Assembly: GCA_025642065.1 (NCBI GenBank)
Contig: JAODUP010000090.1
Coordinates: 312,501 to 376,500, forward strand
Direction: 5' to 3'
Length of the DNA: 64,000 nucleotides
DNA from: Paralvinella palmiformis
Taxonomy: Eukaryota; Annelida; Polychaeta; Terebellida; Alvinellidae
A program made the translations under genes and the position numbers. This document shows, in pieces, positions 23,756 through 34,038 of the stretch; the first letter of the stretch is position 1; each line of letters starts with the position of its first letter. The notes beneath the pieces are model-generated. The model saw nothing but the letters and a program-made list of their open reading frames with translations. It was not told the origin of the DNA and searched no databases.

Positions 23756-26700
23756 TCATCACACACACAACAACAATACACATTTTAACATTGACCATGA
23801 CACGATGACGACTGTTTCTATTTGTTTATGGTCGGTATTTGTTTTTCAAAGCTCTATCAGATATAATTATCAGTCGTTTTAATGATACAATGAGGGACAA
23901 CATTTTGACATACCGCGATGATATAACGCATGTGTGTGTGGGGGGTGGTGTTTGCGTGTGTGCGTGCGTGTGTGGGTAATATCTAAACGTTATTACCACT
24001 CTACTAATGTGTGCCGGATTAGCCAAGTATTTTCCATCGAACGGATGATTATTAAAATACCAAATAAGCTTTTTCGTCATTTACAAGGGTGGCGGGGGGG
24101 GGGGGTTGATTGTCGTTATGCAGTTGATAGCTCACTGATCCGAAAACATCTTAATAATGAGATCGAGTCCCACTGCTGGTTATGTTTGTATGATGTTTTT
24201 TCTTCTTTCAGTGATAAAAGACTTTATTCTGACCTCACTCACTCACTCACTCACTCACTCACTCACTCACTCACTCACTCACTCACTCACTCACTCACTC
24301 ACACTGAACTCATCTCTACCACTCATTACACCACCACTCACCACCACCACCACCACCACTCACCACCACTCACACTCACCACCACCACCACCACTCACCA
24401 CCACCTACCATTCATTTTATCTCTCTATCTCTGTTTATCTATTTTCAGATCAGCATTAACTCATCTTGTCTGCGGCTTGTATGCGCTTATTTTGATTGTT
24501 ATCGGTTTGGTGTTTTCGTTGAGTACCTCACTGACGCACCATATTGGAGAAGGTTCCCTATACCTACAGGTGATGATGGCTAACATGTGTTATACAGCAG
24601 TAATTTGTATATTCTAACCAAGTGTTGGTGAAAGGGGCCACTAAAAATAGACTGCCTATATAAATAAAACGGCGAATTAAATTAGGTACGAATGTGTTCT
24701 GAGACGAGTTGAGATCAAATAATGTTTTTTTATACATTACTTTCAGGTATTCCTTCTGTACATCTACGGAATGTCTCTCTTCTTTCTCGCTTATCTACAC
24801 TGCTGTCTTTTGGGTAGGCAGAAGTCACGTGACGACAGTTCCTTTCATCACGTGAACCTCGTCAGTAACAATCACCTGGAAGATGACAAATGTTCCGTCG
24901 ATTATAGTGAGTTCTCCAAGACAGACCGGTTAATAAAACATTAGACAGATGAGGGCCATTGTTCACTTAACTAACAAGAAAACAAGAAAAAAAAAACATG
25001 TCTGTTTTGTTTATATTCGTTATCGGAAAGAATATCATAACACAGCCCAGTTTTGGGGCCCAGGAAGCGAGTGGGCAAGGTCAAACTGGCTCCAGATTGC
25101 TTAATCATCTCAGCCTAAAATGGCGCCAAAATATGTTGTTTAGACGCTCAAATTTCGCTAAGCTGCGCGTCTGTTTATGAATAGCTTCGAAATGCTTGTC
25201 GTATCTGTCAATGCATCTCCACATTAAGTGTGCCATAGCTAGCTCATCCCAGCATTCTCTGATTTTCAGTTTCAAATCGCTCTCGTTTACAGATCCAGAT
25301 TTGGACATGACGAGCAGCATGTCGAAAGAGAAACGATCGCGATCCAGATCGCATTCCGATTTCGACGAGGCAATGGACTGCCTGAATCCCGACTTGGACG
25401 CCGTTACGTTTGACGCAGACGACATTAACTTCTATCTCAGACTTGGAGCCATCAGTAAGTTACGTTTCATCCGATGATTTAAAAACATATATTTATCCCT
25501 AATCGCCATTTTAGTTGTCATAACGCAATCAGTTGTCGACAAACGTGACCGATGTCTTATTATTTCGATATAGTTTTCGGCCTTGGTAGCATGATACACG
25601 ATGGCTTCCGGATTGCCTCGTTGTTCGTTGATGGCACCTTCGCACTGGATTGTCGCGATCCATTGTACGTCGCCGTTGCCCTGACACACATGCTCTTTAC
25701 CTTCTTCCTGACGTTCTATCTTTTCAAGAATCATAAGGTATTTGGACGTTATGATGACGATATCCGCGGTGGACAATAAGTCCGTAATGATAACAAAACT
25801 TTTATTTCATTCTGTAAATGGCATGCCGTATATCTTTTACGTGTAATTAATTATCTACTTCACCCTCCCCATTTAGATCGTTATCAACAAACATAAGGCA
25901 TTTGTTCGGTTCGGATTCATGCATATGGTGGCCGCCAACTTGTGTGTATGGTGTATGACGACTGTTATAGAGACAGCAGAGAGTCTAGCTAGACAAACTG
26001 ATCAACGAATGATAATTGATGACACCGAGTTAATCAACGGAAGCGGAGAGATACCAAACACTTCATTAGGTAATTAATCGTAAATACTTGAAAACTAAAA
26101 TTACTTACTTCATGTTTTTAAGTGTTAGCTATATAATTACTTTCCCGACTCGGGATAGGTTCCAGATACTACCCGGATTCAGTATGGTGGAATCCAATGA
26201 GACAGGATTTACCCGTGTTTATATGTTTAAAAAAAAACGTTTCAGTATTTCGATATGTTCCTTAATTGCATGAGATCTTTGTCATGACTATTGCGGTAAG
26301 TGTTTTTTTTTTTTCAACACAACCATCATAGTTTAAATGCGAGGCCTATCTAGACATGTACGCGCGATGAATCCGGGGATCGTTCATGAATATGCTAACT
26401 TTAATAAATGGATACCCCATTCGTGGTGTATTAGGATGTTCTGACTAGATTAGGTTCTGACTAAACTAGTAAATACCTAACCACGTGACAAGTATATGTG
26501 TAGCAGGTCAAATGAGTTTAAATATAACATAGCAACTAAATTACATAATAAGACTAGAATAAGCACATGGATCAATATCTATATTTGTCACGAATATATA
26601 ATTTTTGACAACAAAGTTATGAGAGAGTAGGTATTACGAGAAATACACCAATTATGGTGAATCAAAAGATTTTTAGACAAACACCATTTACTCTCATATC

Positions 26701-26984
26701 AGCTGCCTCCGTCTAACTCGGAATATTCGAATCGAGAAAAGTCTATCAGCAGACATCTAACATCCAGCAGACATCTACATCCAGCAGACATCTAACATCC
26801 AGCAGACATCTAACATCCAGCAGACATCTAACATTCAGCACACATCTAACATCCAGCAGACATTCAACTTTCTGGAAGAATAGCAGATTCTCGGCCTAAC
26901 TATTAAATTTGTCTCATCTTTCGTTTAATATCATTATAAACAAACTAAGGAAATCACACAGGCGCACACACGCACGCCCACACG

Positions 26985-27066
<82 letters not shown>

Positions 27067-28017
27067 ATTGTTGTTGTTTTCGTTGTTTTACGCCCGCCTA
27101 CAGCTTCAGTAGACCCGCCATTAGACTGTTACCAGATCTATCACAGTTCGATGGCTGCCATGGCAGCTCCGTATCTCTTCCCGTGTACGGTCCAGTACAG
27201 CCTAATAGCCTCCGCCATCCTCTATAAGATGTACTCTAACGTGGGCAGCGTCGGCCGACACGACCTGTTAATGGCGGTCGGAGGAGGCGGTACGTCGGAG
27301 ATGCTCCGTCTCGGCTGTCACAAGGCGAACAAGGGCCTCTTCGTCGGCCTCTTCGTCGGTGTTCTGACGCTGATTGCCGTCAGCTGTTTCTTCGTCTTCA
27401 CCGGCAAACTCTACCAGTACGACGTCGGTCAGATTCTCTTCTTCGGCACTGAGCTCGTCCTGTTGGTACTCTCCTGTTCCGTCGTCGTCGTCGGCTTCGC
27501 TCGGCTCCAGAAGCTGCGCTTCGTCGTCGACGGCGCCGCCGACGGCCGCCTCGACGTCGCCCTCTTGGTCATCTCGTTCGTCGGCATCGGCATCTACGAC
27601 GTCTTCCTCGCTATCTCGTCGCTGGGCCACCTCCTACCGACGTCGACGTTCGACCTGCTGGCGCTGATGACGCTGTCGACTGCCGCCGTCGGGATGCTCC
27701 AGACGGCGCTGCAGACGGTATTCGTCATGGACGGTCTGAGGAGGTGCGCCGACTCCCAGCAGCAGGTCGACTCTAAGCCCGGTCGCGAGCTGATCACTTT
27801 CCTACTACTGTGTAATCTCTCGCTGTGGGTCGTCAACACGTTCGAGGTTAAGAAGTCACAGACGGTCGCCATGCACCAGCTCTACTTCGGCCGATTAGCC
27901 TGGCTCGTCATAACGCACCTCTGCATTCCTCTGTTGATATTCTTCCGCTTCCATTCGACAGTCTGTCTATCCGACATCTGGCTGAATGCTTACAAACTGA
28001 AGAAGAAGACGCTCTGA
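22177..28017 (+). CDS. Otopetrin family proton channel, complete seven-exon gene
   Basis: The exons are 22177-22775, 24449-24569, 24747-24906, 25293-25454, 25574-25737, 25877-26069 and 27104-28017. Borders are GT/AG, phases agree, and 2313 bases encode 770 residues plus TGA. Otopetrins are plasma-membrane proton channels used in acid sensing and mineralised-structure formation. Residues 1-199 form an acidic, proline-rich cytosolic tail; the remainder shows the family's twelve hydrophobic segments. Recognisable blocks are RLGAIIFGLGSMIHDGF (third segment), FMHMVAANLCVWCMTTVIET (fifth), FPCTVQYSLIASAILYKMY (sixth), LWVVNTFEVKKS (eleventh) and the C-terminal STVCLSDIWLNAYK. A serine/arginine-rich loop (KEKRSRSRSHSDFDEA) separates segments two and three. 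The start is the only ATG giving the tail in frame, and exon 1 begins one codon block after a TTG. Length exceeds that of vertebrate otopetrins (about 600) mainly because of the N-tail. Paralogue identity cannot be set by eye. Confidence 0.94.
22228..22275 (+). repeat. 21-bp in-frame tandem duplication in otopetrin exon 1
   Basis: GACGTCGACATCGGTCAGGA plus one base is repeated twice exactly, giving two copies of the peptide DVDIGQD in the acidic N-terminal tail. The perfect match indicates a recent duplication. Confidence 0.9.
22776..24448 (+). other. Otopetrin intron 1
   Basis: A non-coding intron with a CT/CA compound microsatellite at 23687-23752, a poly-G run near 24096-24106 and a SINE whose ACTC-type tail ends about 145 bases before the exon 2 acceptor. 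A CACCAC-rich tract fills 24320-24410. Confidence 0.8.
24110..24303 (+). repeat. tRNA-derived SINE with (TCAC)n tail
   Basis: A tRNA-like head (B-box-like GAGATCGAGTCCC near 24159-24171) is followed by TATGTTTGTATGATGTTTTT, then TCTTCTTTCAGTGATAAAAG and ACTTTATTCTGACC, then (TCAC)n to 24303. The 3' block matches 9525-9579 on the opposite strand almost base for base. It lies in otopetrin intron 1. Confidence 0.7.
26746..26866. repeat. 18-bp minisatellite in otopetrin intron 6
   Basis: Seven units of ACATCTAACATCCAGCAG lie in tandem, with small deletions and substitutions. The intron (26070-27103) also carries a CA/TA compound microsatellite at 26986-27060 shortly before the last acceptor (27101-27103). 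Confidence 0.93.
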
Positions 28018-28197
28018 GCGCTCGTTGTGTGTGTGTGGATATGTTTGTGGAGCTTAAGTGTGTGGAGCTCAGTGTGTGGATGTCAGTGTGTGGATGTCAG
28101 TGTGTGGAGCTTAGTGTGTGGAGCTCAGTGTGTGGATTGTAGTGTGCGGAGCTCGATGTGTGTAGCTCAGCGTATGTAGCTCAGGGTGTGCGTGTGT

Positions 28198-28246
<49 letters not shown>

Positions 28247-28700
28247 CAGAAATTTAGCGCGAGTATAGAACTCAGAGTATGGAGCTCTATGGGTAGGTGG
28301 CGTTATATATATCTGAAGCTGGGTGTGTGGAGATCGGTGGAGAGCTCTATGGGTGGAGACTAACTTGTGGAGCTCGGTGTGTGTGGAGCTCAGTGTGTGG
28401 AGTTGGCTGTTGTGTGTGTGTGTATAGTTTAGTGTCTAGAACTCAAGTGTATGGAGCTCGATGGGCGGAGATTGGTGTATAGCTTTGTGGTGTAGAGCTC
28501 TGTGGTGTAGAGCTCTGTGGTGTAGAGCTCTGTGGTGTAGGACTCTGTGGTGTAGAGCTCTGTGGTGTAGGGCTCCGTAGTGTAAAGCTCTGTAGTGTAG
28601 AGCTCTGTGGTGTAGAGCTCTGTGGTGTAGGGCTCTATGGGTGGAGACTGATGTGTAGAGTTCGGTGTTCACGCTCGCTTTATACTTGATGACTGATGAC
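28018..28700 (+). repeat. Repetitive 3' flank of otopetrin, with 15-bp GAGCTC minisatellite
   Basis: Immediately after the stop codon the DNA is a degenerate TGTGTGGAGCTCAG repeat (28030-28190), then CT/GT runs (28200-28245). At 28478-28640 there is a clear 15-base array (TCTGTGGTGTAGAGC) of about ten units, most ending in GAGCTC. If the transcript extends to the AATAAA signals near 29440 and 29481, all of this lies in the 3' UTR. Confidence 0.85.
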
Positions 28701-28928
28701 ATTTCTTATAACATTTACTACACACACGCACACGCACACGCACGCACGCACGCACGTACAAACACGCGCGCAATTTACTTAAATAATGTATAGTAACCTC
28801 ATGTCGGGAAATAATCCGACTAAAACGCGTAATGGCAGCAAAGTTTGGTATTGATGTATGTGTATTTGCACGTATTTGCGTTATTTTTGTGAGAGAGATA
28901 GGGAGAGTAATGTATATTTGTAGAAATG

Positions 28929-28965
<37 letters not shown>

Positions 28966-30185
28966 CTCTGTGTTCTCGGTTAGTTATTTAATTTTACTTA
29001 GTAATCACACAATATATAAATGTAACACACACACAAACAAACAAGCAAACATTGTTGTAATTTAGTCATCTTTGTTTCCTCGTTTGTGTAATCTTATAAC
29101 GCTAACAACCTGCGGGTTGTCGAAGAATATTAATTTAATATTTATCTGATTCGTAGTTATTGAGGTTAGTGACCCATAAGCGTGTTTAGTGACATAAATG
29201 TTGAATCAGTGCTGTAAATAGTTTTTATATCGCAGCTTATTTAAGACAGTAGAATTGTGAATGAAGAATGACAATTATAGAATTCGACGTTTGTGTTTCG
29301 TTGTGTGATTGCTGTAAATATATGTGTTATTTGTTTGATTTAAAGGGAAAAAACACAGTAGTGAGATCTATGTCAATATTTCTTTTCTATATGTCTACAC
29401 GGATGAAGATGTAGGGCTTTAAGTGTGAGTGTATCACATAATAAATGTACTTGGTCTAGTTTATGTGATTAGATTATTATAATAAACGTATATGTCTCAT
29501 TTATTACATTATTAATAAATAGCATTTTATTTTATTGGCGTGTCTTTGTGAAATGGTTGTACTCTTCACCGACAAGAATATATTAAAATACGTTAACCAA
29601 GCAACTGATAAGGATTTGTGATGACAGTAGTACTCCCAGCACTAAGTAATCCATTGTTGTTGGTTTTCTCATAAAAGAAGTTTTACTACAGACAGATAAG
29701 CATAAAATGGCTCGTCAGCAAAACGTTCTTTCATTTCATCATTGATTTTGCGTACACAATTTGATGACGTCTTGATTATGAGTATATGATCAATTTCGTC
29801 ATATTTGTTTGGTATATTTACTAATGAAATTGGATATCGCGCTTTTCGTGACTTCAATTTATTATAAATTGTTACTACAATGTATATAATTTAATCTGAT
29901 ATTTGATTTATTATTATTATTATTATTTTTATTATCATTTAGTCATACTATTATATAGTACAATGTACGTGTATAAAGGTTTGTATGTGCAAACATTACA
30001 AAATAATAGTGCAAAACAGTGAACATGAAAGTTAATATTACTAAGCAACTCACAAAAAATGTAAAAACTCACAGGTGTCGATCATTGGCCAGTCAACATC
30101 CACCACCCCATCTTCTTATAAGACACAATTCATCTATAGCTGATGAAATACAAAAAAAATTCGCTATCAACAGTATTTACAGAGT
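28701..30185. other. Downstream flank of otopetrin, no gene seen
   Basis: Contains CA-like (28720-28760) and CT (28931-28964) microsatellites, the possible poly(A) sites and AT-rich DNA with an ATT run near 29909. No coding exon was recognised. Confidence 0.6.
29440..29486 (+). terminator. Possible otopetrin poly(A) signals
   Basis: AATAAA occurs at 29440-29445 and 29481-29486, followed by GT-rich sequence. The distance from the stop codon (1.4 kb) implies a long 3' UTR. This rests on the motif alone. Confidence 0.35.
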
Positions 30186-31320
30186 TTAACTTATTTTTTT
30201 TAATTTGCTCATTGACTGTTCAAGAATACTTCCATTATTATTCAATTGATAAAACAGATATTTTCTGTTAGAAGCAACAATTGACTTAGAATGTTCACAC
30301 ATCTTCGCACACAATGATACAATCTGATTTTTACTGCGCATTGCACAATAATAAAAAGAAGCAAATCTTCTCAATAATTGCATATCAATATTTACATCCC
30401 AAATAAAGATGCTCCAAGAAGACACAATGCGTTTGATTTGGTAAATTCCATACACGCCGAACACATTTTCTCCAAGCACAGTAAAACTTATTAATATATT
30501 CGTATGATAACTCGATAGTGGAGAGCCATAATAGCTTGTACAATAAGTACGAAAGAAAAAATTTCTAATACCGCTACTGCAAATACCAAATTTAGACATG
30601 ACATAATTTGTCCTCATGTAGAGTTCACCAATAACTTTATTGATTGCTTTTACAATTAGAATCGGAATCACACACATCCCGACCAAGATGTTGGACAGAA
30701 TTAGATATATTTATTATATCACCATTCAAAGTAAAGTTATCATTGACAACAATATTGTCCTTACTGCACACCGGCACTTGGCTTTTAGATGAATTAAACT
30801 TGTCATTATATTCCTGTCCAAAATCTACACAGACGGACAACATTTTACGAACTGCGTGACAAGAAGGTGCCACGAGACACACATCGTCAGCATAATCAAC
30901 ACTACCCATATACACATTTACGATATAACAGACTACCTTAGCCAGTCGTAAACGTACAAAGAGCACGTCAATATATATACAAAATAATAAAGGAGACAAT
31001 AGGCCATCCTGTTTAACACCATTTGTTACATCAAACAGTTCGCTACAAATATAATTCCATTTCACTCTCAATTTCTGGTGATTATACATATATAAAATCA
31101 ATCTTAAAGACATATTACGATCAATGAGTAATTGAAACAACCAGAAACGCAGGAGAACCATTACTATTATAAAACTCAATAATTTCTTCCACAACAAATG
31201 TACATTGGGATGTCGAGTGTTCTGATTTAAAACCAAATTGGGAATCAGATGAACGAAAAACATATTCACTTTTAACCCTTATTATTATATAGTTCTTAGT
31301 TTATATTTGTCCGACAGTTC
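30186..31320 (-). pseudogene. Degraded non-LTR (LINE) reverse transcriptase
   Basis: Minus-strand frames read, in order: QFGFKSEHSTSQCTFVVEE (near 31230), then SNGVKQ-like 'VTNGVKQDGLLSPLLFCIYI', then the catalytic 'VDYADDVCLVAPS', then a C-terminal region with 'RTYCTSYYGSPLSSY', 'LLRRFASFYYCAMRSKNQIV' and 'LCAKMCEHSKSIV'. This is the order of a LINE reverse transcriptase and its downstream domain. It is broken in several ways. The fingers block and the palm block are in different frames, the segment that should carry the first catalytic aspartate (DASKAFD-like) is missing, and a frame change near 30650 splits the C-terminal part. The YADD box itself is intact. No endonuclease domain is present, so the copy is 5'-truncated and inactive. 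Confidence 0.86.
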
Positions 31321-33514
31321 AATATTCCACATTCCACTATTTCATCCAAAGTCCTTGACTTCGGAGCAGAAATGAGGTGTCTAACCGTGAAACATGTGTC
31401 ATCCACATGTCAGGACGTTCTAGGACACTGAATGCCCTAAATTGTCCCGATGTGTGGTTAAGCAACATCCATCCATCCCTCATCGACGTGTCAGGAGTGG
31501 GTACTGACGATGACACAAATCATGTCGTACGTCGGATGTCTTCTCCCAAGTGGTATTCGAACTTTTTGCCACTATCTACCTACAGTAATGTTTACTTTTA
31601 TCTGGTGTAGTTTAATGCAATTCGTTAATGGACAGTCCTTTTTCTTCTTCGCATTATTCTACTAATTGGCCATAATTAGTCATTCTATGACTTATATCTT
31701 GGAAGTTATATTTTGTGGGTAGAAACGTAGTAATAAGTTTGTGTTTACACAAATCACTGAGCCGATCGCCATGCGGCTAATTAATTATATGGCATAATAT
31801 GCACGCATGTTCAGTGCTGGCACATAGAGAATGGTGATGTAACACACGTACCCGAGCAGAATTATGCCAAAAATATACACAAGTTAATGATGTCAGCACA
31901 CAATTCTTCCCGCAGAACATGCAGAGTGAAAACAGACAGAATCAAACATTCATGGGGATGTCTTATTTGGCACTTGATTGCTGCCCAAGATCTGAATTTT
32001 TGCATACGCGCAATTAGCATATTCACTTATTGTAATCTGTTTGGTGTTTTGTAAAATCACATTTCTGATAAACCCAAAATATAAAATGGTTATAAATACT
32101 GTTATTTAGTTTTATTATGGAATTATTTATATTTCGGATTATGATGGAAAATGTCCAAAGAACCGTTTTAAACAAGTTACCAGGGGGTGTCATTTTCACA
32201 CTCTAAATGTACCTATAGTTCGGACGTAAAACACCGAATGTTTACACATATTTCTTCTGAGTATTCTATACCAAGAGAGAGTCATAATTATGCACAAAAT
32301 TGTTGTTGTTGTTATGTTGTGTATATTTGAAATCTGCAATTCATATAAGACCATCATCGTAATAAATAAACAATCAAATTATTAGAAAACTGAAAGAAAA
32401 CATTTTATTTTGACAGAAAACACTCGGCTACCATAAAGAATAGTGTTTCATGTTTGCATGTTATTTCTGGTTGCGTGTATGTGCGTGCGTATGTTATGTG
32501 TGGTGTGTGTGTCTGTTGTGTGTTTCAGGATACTGTAATTACAGATATTTTCGCGTGGTCTTAAATTCGCAAATCCCCACCCATTAGGCAATTCGCGGAG
32601 CTTTATATTCACGTATGGTCATTACCCAAAAAAAAATTATTGCATGCTTTATCGTAGGGCAACCGTCACATCATTGCCCAAAATTTTGTGATTGGACGGA
32701 ATCTTAATTGTAACAGCCAATCATAGTGAGAGTAAGAACGAACGGTGGCCAACACATTACTGAAGCCATTGTCACCTGCTTCAGAAATCTCGCTAAATGT
32801 GCTTGACTGATTAGCTTAAGAATATCTTGGATACACAAAAAGATTATCTCAGTTGATCAAGTTCAAAAAGACAAGAGGTCGAAACTTTTCCAGGGATTAA
32901 TTTCTCGGCTCACAATATCGTGGGTGGATGACCGAGTTAAATGGCCCTGCTGTCTCCACGGAATTATTAAAACTATAGGGGGAACGTTAAGACCCCCTGA
33001 GGACGTAAAACACTCTGGCAGTGACCACCCTCGGGATATTTCGGCTCCATCTTTCCGTACTGCTCCCCTGTGATTGGTGAGGGAGGAAGTTTCTCAACCA
33101 CTCCAACACAGAGGGTGTGTCGAATAAGCTACAGCCTGGGGATTCTGCCCGAGAAAAAGCCAAAGCAAAGAAAATCATATTTCTTTACTTACTCTTAATA
33201 TACAAGGTTTATTACATTGCGGTAAAGTTGTTATCATGATGGTAAGTTAGCTAAAGTCGTCCAAGATCAAGGAGTCCAATGTTGCTCTGGGTTTGCCGAG
33301 TCCTAATCGCGTTGATCTCACCCCGAAAAGGCCAAGATATGCGCGGATGTGCGTAGCTGCTACTGCATAACTTATATTCGCGTGTCATATTAATGAATAA
33401 CATATATTTGCTTGTCATGTTTTCGCGAAAATAAAGATTTAATAAGCGAAATATCTGTAATTACGGTAATCATCTACTATTATATGTGCTTATCCAACTA
33501 GTGGACTACTAGAG
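31321..33514. other. Intergenic, nothing recognised
   Basis: AT-rich DNA with scattered short frames and no family signature, tandem array or RNA gene. Confidence 0.5.
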
Positions 33515-33690
33515 CGTTTATATAGCGCAACTGGTAGCGTGGTTGGCCACAAACCTGTAGCATCCGAGTTCAAACCCAAACCAGGCTATGTCTGAAGAGT
33601 GCTATATTTTTCAGTTCGCCTCATTACCATTGTAGATCGCTCGGCCCATTGGTCGGCCGTAAAACAACAACATTTGCTAAAGGATTTCAT
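33515..33690 (+). repeat. tRNA-derived SINE, plus strand
   Basis: A tRNA-like head (GCGCAACTGGTAGCGTGGTT as A box, CCGAGTTCAAACCC as B box) is followed by CAGGCTATGTCTGAAGAGTG and by TCGCCTCATTACCATTGTAG with CTCGGCCCATTGG. The copy at 59463 shares both body blocks. It lies about 350 bases upstream of the transporter start codon. Confidence 0.7.
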
Positions 33691-34038
33691 CACTCTATCT
33701 AATTCACACGACGTTAAACGATGTCGATCACTTGACGACTGATAGCAAAGAAAAAAGGGGGACAATCAAACGTCGTCGATGTTTGATCTAACCGATTGCA
33801 ATTAATTATCACGACGACAATGGACATCGACTAGCCTTCTAGCTGTCGAGGTCAATAAGCTTTTGTTGGTAAATTTAGGTCAATTTTGAATCAGTTACTT
33901 TAGTACTTACTGTACGTACGACAATCATTTACTTTGAGCAGCCAAGAGCCCAGTTGGTATCATCGTCTCATTTTAGTAATCTATTGAGAAAAGCTGATAT
34001 TTATCGATGTAATGCGCGATTTGGACACAATATAACCG

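Noticed and set aside
27268..27872. Acidic and Ser-rich frames across the last otopetrin exon
   Set aside because: Shadows of a strongly coding, GC-biased exon in other frames.
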